Of a stretch of DNA of 64,000 nt, positions 50,721 to 61,540 are shown in pieces. Every line of letters begins with the position of its first letter. The first letter of the stretch is position 1. The position numbers and the translations under genes were made by a program. Source of the DNA: Polycyclovorans algicola TG408 (lineage in GTDB: Bacteria > Pseudomonadota > Gammaproteobacteria > Nevskiales > Nevskiaceae); the NCBI RefSeq assembly GCF_000711245.1, contig NZ_JOMH01000001.1, forward strand, positions 186,001 to 250,000, read 5' to 3'. The notes below the pieces were generated by a model. That model was given only the letters and a program-made list of their open reading frames with translations. It was not told where the DNA came from and ran no database searches.

Positions 50721-51712
50721 CGCTGCCGAGGCCGCCGAACGGCGAGGTCCGCCGCCAGCCGCAACGCGGCATTGAAACTGCCGCCGTGGGCGCGGCCACT
50801 GCCCGCCAAATCAAGTGCCGTGCCATGGTCAACCGAGGTGCGCAGCAGCGGCAAACCCAGCGTGATGTTCACGGCCTCGCCGAAGCCGGCGTACTTGAGG
50901 GTCGGCAGCCCCTGATCGTGGTACATCGCCAGCACGGCGTCGGCGTGGTCCAGGTATTGCGGCGTGAACAGGGTGTCGGCCGGCAGCGGACCCATGACAT
51001 TGATGCCCTCGGCGCGCAGTTGTTGCAGAGCCGGCGTGATAACGGCTGTTTCTTCATGGCCGAGGTGGCCCGCTTCGCCCGCGTGCGGATTGAGGCCGCA
51101 CACCAGAATACGCGGCGCGGCAATGCCGAAATGACGCATCAGATCGTGATGGAGCACCCGCGCGGTGGCGACAATGCGCTCAGCGGTGATGGCATCGGCC
51201 ACGGCGCGTAGCGGCAGGTGTGTGGTGACCAGCGCCACGCGCAGTGGCCCGGCAACCAGCAGCATCACCGGCAGGTCACCGCCGCTGCGCTCGGCGAGGT
51301 ATTCGGTGTGGCCGCTAAAGGCGATGCCCGCATCGTTGATGACGCTCTTCTGCATCGGGCCGGTGACCAGTGCATCGGCGCGGCCATCAAGGCAGGCGCG
51401 CAGCGCGGTATCGAGCGCGGTCAGCACCGCAGCGCTGTTGGCCGGGTCAAGGATGCCGGGCTGGGCAGGCCGGGCCAGTGGCACCGGCAAGACCCGCAAC
51501 GCGCCGTCAGCGATCGGTGCAAACGTCAGCGTTTCGTCGATGACCAGATCAACACTGAGCCCGAGTTGCCGGGCGCGCGCCGCAAGCATGTCCGGGTCGG
51601 CAACCGCAATGACGGCCGCGTTCAGCGCCGGGCCGTCTGCGACCCATTGCATCAGCAAATCGGGGCCAATGCCCGCCGGCTCTCCCGGCGTGATGACCAG
51701 CCGGGGCCACAC
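50717..51712 (-). CDS. pdxA: 4-hydroxythreonine-4-phosphate dehydrogenase
   Basis: 331 residues, GTG start 15 bp after surA. Oxidises 4-phosphohydroxy-L-threonine in vitamin B6 synthesis. Family motifs with metal-binding histidines: TPGEPAGIGPDL, SGHTEYLAE, TTHLPLRAV, GLNPHAGEAG, MYHDQGLPTLKY and RTSVDHGTALDLAG. Overlaps rsmA by 4 bp. Confidence 0.97.
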   Translation of the reverse strand: MWPRLVITPGEPAGIGPDLLMQWVADGPALNAAVIAVADPDMLAARARQLGLSVDLVIDETLTFAPIADGALRVLPVPLARPAQPGILDPANSAAVLTALDTALRACLDGRADALVTGPMQKSVINDAGIAFSGHTEYLAERSGGDLPVMLLVAGPLRVALVTTHLPLRAVADAITAERIVATARVLHHDLMRHFGIAAPRILVCGLNPHAGEAGHLGHEETAVITPALQQLRAEGINVMGPLPADTLFTPQYLDHADAVLAMYHDQGLPTLKYAGFGEAVNITLGLPLLRTSVDHGTALDLAGSGRAHGGSFNAALRLAADLAVRRPRQR

Positions 51713-51726
51713 GCCGGCTGCCGGAC

Positions 51727-53064
51727 TCAGGTGGCGTCCTCGTCGTCTTCGGGTGGCTTGTCACCCTCGATGCGATATTCGACATAGGCCTCGGCGCGCA
51801 GGCGACGTGCCCAGCTGTCGTATTCCTCGGCGGCGCGGCGGTTCTGGATGGCGTTGCGGGCGCGGGCGCGTTTTGCCAACTCCGTGACGTCACGGGTTCG
51901 GCGGTCGACCACTTCAACGATGTGCCAACCAAACTGGGTGCTGAAAGGTTCGCTGATTTCGCCAGGCTCAAGGGCATCCATGCGCTCCTGGAATTGCGGC
52001 ACCAACGCGCCCGGCGGATTGAACCCGAGGTCACCCTCGTTGTTCTTGCTACCGGGGTCATCGGAGTATTCGGCCGCCAGCTCGGCGAGCGACTCACCAT
52101 CAAGAATGCGTTGGTGCAGTTCACGCGCCAGCGTGCGTGATTCCTCGTCACTGCGAATGGCATTGGGCTGAATCAGGATGTGCCGGGCGCGCGTCTCGTC
52201 GACGTTTTGCCGCTGGTCGCCGCCTTTGCGCTCAATCAGCTTGACCAGATGAAAGCCGCCGCCCGCGTCAATCACGTCGCTGACCTCGCCCACTTCCAGC
52301 GAGGCTGCGGCCTCTTCAAAAGCCGCTGGCAAGGCTTCGGCGGGGCGCATCCCCAGGTCACCGCCGTCGAGCGCCTGCTGACCGTCCGACTCTGCGATGG
52401 CCACCGCTTCAAACGACTCGCCGCCGTCGACGATGCGTTCGCGGATGGACTCGATGCGCGCCAGCTCTTCATTGCGCTCATCGGGCGAGATGCCATCTCG
52501 CAGGCCGATGAGAATGTGCTGCAGTCGGTACTCGGCGTCGTCGGCTCGACCCTCCTGCTGGGCAAGGTGGATGTCGATGTCATTTTCCGAGACGTTGATG
52601 CGGCCCTCCACTTCACGGCCGCGGATGCGGTTGATGGCCAACTCGTCGCGAATCTGCTCGCGCACTGTCAGGTAGTCGGTGCCCTGCGAGCGCAGCGCGT
52701 CGGCGAACTGCGACAGCGACATGTCATTTTCCTGCGCCAGATTGGTGAGCACCTCGTTGAGTTCGCGGTCGTCGATGCGGATGCCGGCCATTTCGGCACG
52801 CTGGGTCTGCACACGGACCATGATCAGGCGGTCGAGCACCTGGCGACGAAGGGCGTCAGGTGGCGGCGGGGTGACGTCGCGTGTGCGGATCTGCTCGGTC
52901 GCCTGCTGGGTGGCGATGGCGATCTCCGATTCGAGAATGACGCCGTCGTTGACGACGACAGCGATGCGGTCAAGCGGCTGGGCACCAGCCGGCATGATGC
53001 TGACAGCGGCGAGTGTCGCGCTGAGCACGGAGAGGGGGAGCAGGCGCCGGAGGGTACAGTTCAT
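51727..53064 (-). CDS. surA: Periplasmic chaperone/peptidyl-prolyl isomerase SurA
   Basis: 445 residues from the ATG at 53064; the 35 codons upstream are not signal-like. Signal peptide ending PAGAQ, N-terminal chaperone core (LDRIAVVVNDGVILESEI), then two parvulin domains: ~180-285 (YRLQHILIGLRDG...GGDLGMR) and ~295-395 (RARHILIQPNAIRSDEE...EGDLGFNPPGALVPQF), and the C-terminal helix. Escorts unfolded outer-membrane proteins such as LptD, encoded immediately upstream. Confidence 0.96.
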   Translation of the reverse strand: MNCTLRRLLPLSVLSATLAAVSIMPAGAQPLDRIAVVVNDGVILESEIAIATQQATEQIRTRDVTPPPPDALRRQVLDRLIMVRVQTQRAEMAGIRIDDRELNEVLTNLAQENDMSLSQFADALRSQGTDYLTVREQIRDELAINRIRGREVEGRINVSENDIDIHLAQQEGRADDAEYRLQHILIGLRDGISPDERNEELARIESIRERIVDGGESFEAVAIAESDGQQALDGGDLGMRPAEALPAAFEEAAASLEVGEVSDVIDAGGGFHLVKLIERKGGDQRQNVDETRARHILIQPNAIRSDEESRTLARELHQRILDGESLAELAAEYSDDPGSKNNEGDLGFNPPGALVPQFQERMDALEPGEISEPFSTQFGWHIVEVVDRRTRDVTELAKRARARNAIQNRRAAEEYDSWARRLRAEAYVEYRIEGDKPPEDDEDAT

Positions 53065-53186
53065 TAGCGAAGTTGATCTGGTCAGGTAAGGCGGAAAAAT
53101 CAAGCCGAAAAAGATAACACGTCGCTCAGACCGTGCCCGGCGGCGAACGATCCATGGACCGTGCAACATCTGAGGCTGCAGGTCGA

Positions 53187-55385
53187 TCAGGGCGGGACGT
53201 CAGCCCGGGGCTGGAAGGGATTGAAGCCGCCACCGAGGCGGGTCAGGCCTTTGAGTTCGAATTGAAAGTAGATACCGCTGTCGTAGCGCCCTTCGGTGCC
53301 GGTGAGAAAACGCCGGTAGGCGGCACGGATCGCCCAGCAGCAGTCCTCGTAGCCCAAGCCCGCCAACAGATCGATGCTCTGATGCTCGCGCAACGAGTAG
53401 CGCCACAGGTGGCTGGCGGTAAAGCCACCCGCGATGGGCCACTGGAATGCGAGATCGGCCTGCTCCAGCAAGTCTGCACGGTAGCGGTAGGCGATGCGCG
53501 CCTCGCGCAGACCCTCACGAAAGCGCAGCCCCAGCTGGGTGCGCTCAAAGGTCTCTTCGTCAGGTGACCATTGCGTTGCCGCCTGGGCCGAGAGCCGTGT
53601 ATTGAGTTGGTATTCGGTACTGGCGATGAAGTCCGTTGGCCCGTTGTCCGGCAGTTCGGGCTCGTCCGGCAGGGCGACACGCGGGGCGCGCAACCGATAA
53701 ATCTGCCCGACCGACGCACTCCAGCGCACTGTGCCGCTCGCCGGGTCGAGCAATCGCGTCGTGGCCGCCATCGCAACGTGGTGGGCGTCCGAAACCCGGT
53801 CGGCGCCCGTGTAACGGTTGCGCGCAAACAGTTGGGTGAAGTCAAAGTCAGGCTCGCCGCTGTCGAACAACGGGAGATCGGTCTGGTCTTCGAAAGGCGC
53901 GTACAGATAGAACAGCCGAGGTTCCAGCGTCTGCACCGCGCCAGAGGCGTTGATGCGATCGAAGCGCAGACCCGTTTCGGCGCCCACCGTCGGCAGGCTG
54001 CGTGACGGTCGGGGTGAGGCGCCGGCAAGATTGTCGGTGAGCTCGTAAACGGTGTACCGCCAGTCGACCTCGGCGATGGTGTATCGGCTGAGGTGGTCGG
54101 TTTCATAGCGCAGGTAGGGGCGCGCGTCGATGCGTTGACCTTCGATGGAATTGCTGCGCGAAAAGTAAACGTATTCGCTGTCGAGTCCGGCGCGCACGCC
54201 GCGCCAGTCATTGGGTGTGAGGGCGGCAAAGCGCACCTGCGGCAGACGGCGAAACGGATCATCTTCCGGCGCCAGGTTCAGCGCGATGGTCTGGTAATCC
54301 TGGATCAGGCCGGTCAGGTTGTAGCTGCCGGGTGCCTGGTAATTGATTCGCAGGCTACGGTCGAGATGGGTCAGCGCGGCAAGGTCGAGGCCGCCGCCCA
54401 GGTCTTCGAAATAACGCTGATCGCTGACCTCGGCAAAGCGCGCATCGACCGCCAGCCGTTCGTTGATGAGGCCCTCGTGGCGGCCGTCGATGTAGCTGCG
54501 CGAGCGGCCGTCGGCACCACTGCCGGTGTCGTTGGGCAGGGTTTCGTATCGCAGATTGCCGCGGCTGTTGCGGAACAGGTAGCGGCCGTCGCCGACCAGT
54601 TGCAGACCGCGTGCCGACATCAGGCGCGGTGTCACAGTCGCGTCATAGTTCGGACCCAAATTGAGATACACCGGCCAACTCAGATCGAAGCCAGTGTTGT
54701 CGGATTGGCCAAAGGTAGGGAACAGCAGCCCGGTGCGGCGCCGGTCATCAATGGGGAACTGGAAGTAAGGCAGGTACAAGATGGGCACATCGGCGATGCG
54801 GATGACGGCGCCGCGCGCGGTGCCCAGACCTTCGTTGGCATCGAGCTTGATCTCACGCGCGTCGAGCCGCCAGGCCTCAGCCTGCGGCGGACAGGAGGTG
54901 TAGCGCCCGCCATCCATCTGAATGCGCCCGCCACTGTCGAGGGCCAACACCTCGGCGCCGCCGCGCGTATTTTGCTGTGTCAACGCGAAGTCGGTGCCAA
55001 AGAAGGTACCCGACTCATCCGTGAGGTTGAATTTCGCCGACCGGCTGGTGACCATCAATTCGGGGTTGCGGAACACGGCGCCGTCCGGCAGCGAAACACC
55101 GTCTCTTTCGGCATTGAGCGTCAAGCGCTGCGCGACCAACACATTGTCCTGTTCACGCAACTCGACATCGCCCGTGACCTCGGAGTCACGCCCGTCGATC
55201 AGGTCCAGCACGTCGCCGGTAATGGTCAGATCCTCGCTAAAGCGAAGCTCGGGTGCATCGTCGACCACGGCGAACGCCGGGCACTCACCGGCAGCCCGCG
55301 CCAGCGAAGAGGCCAACAGGGTGCTCGTGGCAAACAGGCCGAGCGCGGCAAAGCGGAGGGCCGGAAGATGAAGGCGAGAGGGCAT
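53187..55385 (-). CDS. lptD: LPS-assembly outer-membrane protein LptD
   Basis: 732 residues from the ATG at 55385 (the preceding TTG is not needed). Signal peptide ending ARA. OstA/LptA-like N-domain (~50-190: LTITGDVLDLIDGRDSEVTGDVELRE in parts), then the barrel with the LptD motif PYFQFPIDDRRRTGLLFP. Four disulfide cysteines are placed as in E. coli: one in GECP (~35), one in TSCPPQ, and the adjacent pair in EDCCWAIR near the C-terminus. Inserts lipopolysaccharide into the outer leaflet with LptE. First gene of the lptD-surA-pdxA-rsmA operon, divergent from amgK. Confidence 0.97.
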   Translation of the reverse strand: MPSRLHLPALRFAALGLFATSTLLASSLARAAGECPAFAVVDDAPELRFSEDLTITGDVLDLIDGRDSEVTGDVELREQDNVLVAQRLTLNAERDGVSLPDGAVFRNPELMVTSRSAKFNLTDESGTFFGTDFALTQQNTRGGAEVLALDSGGRIQMDGGRYTSCPPQAEAWRLDAREIKLDANEGLGTARGAVIRIADVPILYLPYFQFPIDDRRRTGLLFPTFGQSDNTGFDLSWPVYLNLGPNYDATVTPRLMSARGLQLVGDGRYLFRNSRGNLRYETLPNDTGSGADGRSRSYIDGRHEGLINERLAVDARFAEVSDQRYFEDLGGGLDLAALTHLDRSLRINYQAPGSYNLTGLIQDYQTIALNLAPEDDPFRRLPQVRFAALTPNDWRGVRAGLDSEYVYFSRSNSIEGQRIDARPYLRYETDHLSRYTIAEVDWRYTVYELTDNLAGASPRPSRSLPTVGAETGLRFDRINASGAVQTLEPRLFYLYAPFEDQTDLPLFDSGEPDFDFTQLFARNRYTGADRVSDAHHVAMAATTRLLDPASGTVRWSASVGQIYRLRAPRVALPDEPELPDNGPTDFIASTEYQLNTRLSAQAATQWSPDEETFERTQLGLRFREGLREARIAYRYRADLLEQADLAFQWPIAGGFTASHLWRYSLREHQSIDLLAGLGYEDCCWAIRAAYRRFLTGTEGRYDSGIYFQFELKGLTRLGGGFNPFQPRADVPP

Positions 55386-55489
55386 CAACGGTGGAAGGTT
55401 GGGTGGCGCGTCGGGCTCAGTGTAGGGGCGCAGTGTCGCCCATGACGCACCACTTCGAGAGATTCGGGTGGCGCTATGCTGACGGTCGA

Positions 55490-57152
<1,663 letters not shown>

Positions 57153-57153
<1 letters not shown>

Positions 57154-57788
57154 TGGCACCGCGCTTCCCGCCGTTGGGGCCACGGATCCCGAGACGGCGC
57201 AGTGGCGTCTGGCGCGGTATTGCCCGAGGCTTGCTGCAGTTAATGGGCTGGCGAGTGGTCGGGTCGTTTCCCGACGTGCCCAAGGCCGTGATGATTGGCG
57301 CGCCGCACACGTCCAACCTTGACGGTGTGATCAGCCTGCTGCTGCTCACCGCCATGGACCTGCGGGCGCACACCTTCATCAAAGACAGCGCCTTCATCGG
57401 CCCACTGGGCTGGCTGCTACGCCGCCTGGGCGCGCTGCCGATCCGTCGCGGCGTCAGTGGCGGCGTGATCGAACAGAGCATTGCCGCGCTGCGCGACGCC
57501 GAACAACTGTGGCTGCTGCTGGCGCCCGAAGGCACGCGCCAAGCGGCTGCGCAGTGGAAGCTCGGCTTTCACCACATCGCGCGCGGCGCGGGTGTGCCGG
57601 TGGTCATCGCCGTGATTGATTACCGCGCCAAACGCGTGACCCTGCTGCCCGCTCGCGAGGCCGGCCCCGATGCCCCGGCCGACCTGGACGCGTGGCTGGA
57701 CGAAATGGCCGAACACGCCCTAGCCCGCCACCCCGCGCGTTTGTCCGCGCCGCTGGCGGCCGCCATGGCGCGACGCGCCGAGCCGTAG
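57153..57788 (+). CDS. PlsC-like 1-acyl-glycerol-phosphate acyltransferase family protein
   Basis: 211 residues from the ATG at 57153 (overlapping the murU stop). The acyltransferase block I HTSNLD (HX4D) is in GAPHTSNLDGVISLLLL, the glycerol-phosphate block in FIGPLGWLLRRLGALPIRR, and APEGTR matches block III. Lacks a clear N-terminal membrane anchor beyond WRGIARGLLQLMGWRVVG. Acyl acceptor unknown. Its coupling to amgK-murU is unusual and may reflect shared envelope supply rather than one pathway. Confidence 0.88.
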
Positions 57789-57924
57789 GGTGGGTCAAGA
57801 CCCACCAATGGCCAAGGTTCGGCAGTGGGCCAAGCCCCCCCTAAGAGCTGCCTTGACGATGCGCGCCGTCGGGTTCAAACCCGACCTACAACCATCGCGC
57901 CCGCAGGTCGGCATTCATGCCGAC
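57789..57924. repeat. Cluster of three short perfect hairpin repeats
   Basis: Three palindromes of similar size stand in the 159-bp gap between the acyltransferase and DUF2064 genes: GGTGGGTC AA GACCCACC (57789-57806), GTCGGGTT/AACCCGAC (57868-57885) and GTCGGCAT/ATGCCGAC (57907-57924). They resemble REP-like intergenic units and could also end both convergent transcripts. No gene is seen here. Confidence 0.75.
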
Positions 57925-57947
57925 AATAAGCCTAGGCCCATCGCGCA

Positions 57948-58574
57948 TCAGCTGATCAGCCCCTCGGCGTGGGCGCGGCGCCAGTCGGCGGGCTCGTCCA
58001 CGTCCCACAGGGCGGGCAGTTCACAATGATGCGCCCCCCGCGCCTGCAGCCGCACGCGGGTCTGTGCCATCACCTGGTCCGTGCCCCAGTCGATGGCGCT
58101 GAACAGCGCAGCATCCGGACGGCGACTGCCGACCAGCACGTAACCGCCGTCTTCGGCCGGGATGAACACCTGATCGTGGTCGTCCAGCGCGGTGATTGCG
58201 GCGGCCAAGTGTGCGGCGGTCAGCGCCGGGCAGTCGCTGCCGATGATGAGCGCCGGATGCTCACCCGCGTGCATGGTGATCAGTGCGTGTGCCATGCGCG
58301 CGCCCAAGTCGTCACCCTGCTGGGCCACCCGACGCGGTGCACCTTCGGCGGACAGTTCGGCCCAGAACGGATGGTCGACATCACCGGCCGACCAGAGCCA
58401 GACCTCCGCCCCGCTGGCAGCCGCCGTGCGCAGGGCGCGGCGCGTGAGCGTGGCCTGCAGCGCGGCCGCACCCTCGGCACCAAGTGCGGGGATCAGCCGG
58501 GTTTTGGCAAACCCCGCGACCGGGGCCTTGGCGAACACCCCCACCCTGGGACGACCGCTCAGGTTTGATGCCAC
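57948..58574 (-). CDS. DUF2064/TIGR04282-family glycosyltransferase
   Basis: 208 residues, GTG start overlapping the dehalogenase gene by 16 bp. GT-A-like nucleotide fold: VGVFAKAPVAGFAKTRLIPALG at the start, then IIGSDCPALTAAHL (metal-binding DCP), FIPAEDGGYVLVGSRRPDAALF and TRVRLQARG. The family resembles CofC-type nucleotidyltransferases and is annotated as a glycosyltransferase; substrate not known. Confidence 0.88.
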   Translation of the reverse strand: MASNLSGRPRVGVFAKAPVAGFAKTRLIPALGAEGAAALQATLTRRALRTAAASGAEVWLWSAGDVDHPFWAELSAEGAPRRVAQQGDDLGARMAHALITMHAGEHPALIIGSDCPALTAAHLAAAITALDDHDQVFIPAEDGGYVLVGSRRPDAALFSAIDWGTDQVMAQTRVRLQARGAHHCELPALWDVDEPADWRRAHAEGLIS

Positions 58575-59473
58575 GCGACCACGGCCTCGGCCCAGGCTGC
58601 GCCCACGTCTTCCTGCAGGAAGTGATGGGCGCGCACCCGCTGGTGCGGTTGCCCAGTACAGCCGGGAATCTGCGCATGGAGCACACGATCAGCCTTGCCC
58701 AGAATCGGGTCGTTGCGCCCGAAGTAGGTCAGAAAGGGGCGCGTGTAGTCGGCCAGCGCCTTCCATGCTGCGCGGTTGGCCGCGATTGCCGGGTCGGTTT
58801 CCTTGTCGGGGACCAGCCGCGGAAACGCGCGGGTGCCGGCCTTGTAAGCACTGCTCGGGAACGGCGCGTCGTAAGCGGCCACCTCCGCCGGGCTAAGCCG
58901 GGTGAGGCTTGCGGTTTGCACAATGCGACCAATCGGGAACCATGGCGAATGGATCGCAAACGCGCGCCACAGGCCGAACGCCAGCGGTAGCGGTTGCTCG
59001 GCGGTGGGCAGCGCGCCGTTGCCGATGCTCACCCGGGCAAAGCGCTCGGGTTGCTCGCCGACCAGCCGCAGACCGATGAGTGAGCCCCAGTCTTGGCCGA
59101 TCAGGCAGATGTCCTTGAGTGACAATGCATCCAGCAGCCCGCGCACCCAGGTCACGTGCTTGAGGTAGGAATAATCCTCGATGGCCCTGAGCTTGTCGGA
59201 GCGGCCGAAACCGATCAGGTCCGGGGCAATGGCGCGAAAGCCGGCCGCCGCGAACACCGGGATCATCTTTCGGTACAGATAGCTCCAGGTGGGCTCACCG
59301 TGCAGCATCAGCACCACCGGCCCATCGGCCGGGCCGGCTTCGACGTAGGCCATGCGCAGTCCATCCACCGCGACAAAGCGCGGCGTGTAGTCAAACTCGG
59401 GCAGCGCGGTAAAGCGGTCATCTGGCGTACGCAGGGCATCGTCGCGCAGCGGCCATTCGGCGAACTCATTCAT
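58559..59473 (-). CDS. Haloalkane dehalogenase (HLD-I, DhlA-like)
   Basis: 304 residues from the ATG at 59473, with GGGAG five bases upstream. Close to DhlA in order: LRTPDDRFTALPEF, oxyanion and halide region LHGEPTWSYLYRKMIPVF, IAPDLIGFGRSDK, nucleophile Asp with its halide-binding Trp in GQDWGSLIGL, acid Asp in YFGRNDPILG, and base His in RAHHFLQED. Such enzymes replace halide on short haloalkanes with hydroxyl. Activity is inferred from kept catalytic residues; the natural substrate may differ. Overlaps the DUF2064 gene and follows the dienelactone-hydrolase gene by 28 bp. Confidence 0.88.
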   Translation of the reverse strand: MNEFAEWPLRDDALRTPDDRFTALPEFDYTPRFVAVDGLRMAYVEAGPADGPVVLMLHGEPTWSYLYRKMIPVFAAAGFRAIAPDLIGFGRSDKLRAIEDYSYLKHVTWVRGLLDALSLKDICLIGQDWGSLIGLRLVGEQPERFARVSIGNGALPTAEQPLPLAFGLWRAFAIHSPWFPIGRIVQTASLTRLSPAEVAAYDAPFPSSAYKAGTRAFPRLVPDKETDPAIAANRAAWKALADYTRPFLTYFGRNDPILGKADRVLHAQIPGCTGQPHQRVRAHHFLQEDVGAAWAEAVVAWHQT

Positions 59474-59501
59474 GGCAACTCCCGGGTAATGAATGTGGGG
59501 C

Positions 59502-60218
59502 CTAGCCAAACAACTCGATCAGGAAGTCCCGCTCGCTGACCGCAGAGCGGCGCTCGGCGTCCGCGTTGTGCTGGATGCCCAGATCCGCGATGTCGGCGCC
59601 CGGCACCGAGAAGGCATGCTTGGTGTGCCCGTAGAGGTGCAGCTGCCAGTCGCCGCCGGCGGCGGTGAATTCCTCGCGAAAGGCGACCACATCTTCAATC
59701 GGCGCCATCGGGTCGTCAGCGCCGTGCAACACCAACGCCTTGGCCTTGATCTTCTGCGGCGCAAGGCCGTTGGGTTTGAGCAGGCCGTGAAAGCTGACCA
59801 CGCCGCGCAGATCAGCGCCACTGCGCGCCAGGTCGAGCACGCACAGGCCGCCAAAGCAGTAACCGATGGCGGCCATGCGATCCGCGTCAGCCTCAGGCTG
59901 GGCCTTGGCCACCGCGACGGCGGCATTGATGCGTGCCAGCAGCTCGCTGCGGTTTTCCATGAGCGGCGTCATCAGCGCGCTGTTTTCCTCGATGCTGTTA
60001 CCGCGCACGCCCTTGCCATAAAGGTCCCATGCGACGCCGAGGTAGCCAGCGGCGGCAAGGCGTTTGGCGTGGTTGTCGGCAAATTCATCGCGGCCGCCCC
60101 ACTGGTGGCCGACCAGGACCACCGGGCGCGGGCCCTGCAGCGTGCTGTCCGCGGCAACGCAGGCCTGAAAGGTTTTGCCATCGTGGGTGTAGTCCACGGT
60201 GCGGGTGGTGATGGTCAT
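59502..60218 (-). CDS. Dienelactone hydrolase family protein
   Basis: 238 residues from the ATG at 60218, fixed by AAGGAGG; the frame upstream is non-coding. Alpha/beta hydrolase with a cysteine nucleophile: IGYCFGGLCVLDLA (Cys ~122), acid Asp in LHGADDPMAP and His in YGHTKHAFSVPGAD. The HQWGGRDEFADNHAKRLAA start is typical of the YghX/DLH branch. Dienelactone hydrolases act in chloroaromatic degradation, but most genomic members are general carboxyl-ester hydrolases. Upstream of the dehalogenase in the same operon. Confidence 0.9.
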   Translation of the reverse strand: MTITTRTVDYTHDGKTFQACVAADSTLQGPRPVVLVGHQWGGRDEFADNHAKRLAAAGYLGVAWDLYGKGVRGNSIEENSALMTPLMENRSELLARINAAVAVAKAQPEADADRMAAIGYCFGGLCVLDLARSGADLRGVVSFHGLLKPNGLAPQKIKAKALVLHGADDPMAPIEDVVAFREEFTAAGGDWQLHLYGHTKHAFSVPGADIADLGIQHNADAERRSAVSERDFLIELFG

Positions 60219-60355
60219 CGGGTTGCCTCCTTGGTGTCGGCATTGAATTGTTGGGGATCGGGGCACGCCACCCCTACGGTGAATGCAACGCCCCCATAGA
60301 ACATCGGATCGGTTGTCATTGTTCCGCATTCGGGCGTGGCTTACAGTTCGCCGCA

Positions 60356-60982
60356 ATGAACGACACCATGCCGTATTCCGACCCTGCCGTCGCCACTGAG
60401 GCGATGATTGCCGCAGGACATTTGTTTCACCAACGCGGCTGGGTGCCAGCCAGTGGCGGCAATTTTTCGGCGCGCGTTGGCCCTGATCGGTTGTTGATCA
60501 CCGCCTCAGGCGGTCACAAGGGCGAGTTGACGCCGGCGCAGTTTCTGGTCACCGACCTTGACGGCAAAGCAATGGACGCCGGCCGCAAGACTTCTTACGA
60601 GACCGGGCTGCACGTGCAGGTGTATGGGCATCTGGCTGACGCGGGCTGTGTGTTGCACACCCATTCGCGCGCCAACACGGTGTTGTCGCGGCGCTTCGAG
60701 CGGGTCAGCCTCAGCGGTTTCGAACTGATGAAGGTGTTGCCCGGTCAACCTGATCCGGGCGAGACCGTTGTGCTGCCGGTGTTCGAGAATGACCAGGACA
60801 TCGCGCGCCTGGCGGCGAAGGTGGACGCCCGGATGCGGGCGACACCCTTCCCCGCCTACCTGATTGCCGGCCATGGCCTGTATGCCTGGGGCCGAAACGT
60901 TGCGCAGGCACGCTATGCCGTGGAAGCGCTGGAATTCATGCTGGACTGCCTACTGACAGAGCTGGCGACCGATGGAGCTTGA
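60356..60982 (+). CDS. mtnB: Methylthioribulose-1-phosphate dehydratase
   Basis: 208 residues from the ATG at 60356. Class II aldolase fold: WVPASGGNFSARV, SGGHKGEL, KTSYETGLHVQVY and zinc histidines in VLHTHSRANTVLS and IAGHGLYAWG. Dehydrates methylthioribulose-1-phosphate in methionine salvage. First of mtnB-mtnD-mtnC (3-bp and zero spacing). mtnA and the MTA phosphorylase or nucleosidase are not in the window. Confidence 0.95.
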   Translation: MNDTMPYSDPAVATEAMIAAGHLFHQRGWVPASGGNFSARVGPDRLLITASGGHKGELTPAQFLVTDLDGKAMDAGRKTSYETGLHVQVYGHLADAGCVLHTHSRANTVLSRRFERVSLSGFELMKVLPGQPDPGETVVLPVFENDQDIARLAAKVDARMRATPFPAYLIAGHGLYAWGRNVAQARYAVEALEFMLDCLLTELATDGA

Positions 60983-60985
60983 CCG

Positions 60986-61540
60986 ATGACCCAACTGACC
61001 GTTTTTGCCGATACCGACCCGCAAAACCCGCTGCTGCACACCGACAACTTTGAGACCATTCAGGCCGAGCTGGCCGCCATTGGCGTGCCCATGCAGCGTT
61101 GGGCCGCAACCGAAAAGCTCTCGCCCGACGCCAGTAGTGACGCGGTTCTCAAGGCCTATGAGCATTCGGTGGCCGCGCTGAATGCCAAGTACGGCTTCGA
61201 ATCTGTGGACGTCATGGGCATGTACCCCGACCACCCGCAGGCTGCCGAAGCGCGGCAGAAATTTCTTGCCGAGCACGTGCATCACGACTTCGAGATCCGT
61301 TTCTTCGTCGACGGTGCCGGGGTGTTCTACATCCGCAAGAACGGCAAGGTGTTCATGACCGAATGTACCGCCGGCGACCTGATCGAGCTGCCCGCCCACA
61401 CCACGCACTGGTTCGACATGGGGCCCAAACCGCTGTTCAAGGCGATCCGCTTTTTCACCAAGGCTGAAGGCTGGGTGGGGCACTTCACCGGCGATACCAT
61501 CGCGTCGAAATTTCCCGCCTATGCGGGCGCGGCGGCCTGA
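60986..61540 (+). CDS. mtnD: Acireductone dioxygenase
   Basis: 184 residues, cupin fold. Metal ligands in EHVHHDFEIRFFVDG (two His and Glu) and HTTHWFD (His). The Fe form yields 2-keto-4-methylthiobutyrate and formate; with Ni an off-pathway reaction occurs. Middle gene of the mtn operon. Confidence 0.96.
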   Translation: MTQLTVFADTDPQNPLLHTDNFETIQAELAAIGVPMQRWAATEKLSPDASSDAVLKAYEHSVAALNAKYGFESVDVMGMYPDHPQAAEARQKFLAEHVHHDFEIRFFVDGAGVFYIRKNGKVFMTECTAGDLIELPAHTTHWFDMGPKPLFKAIRFFTKAEGWVGHFTGDTIASKFPAYAGAAA

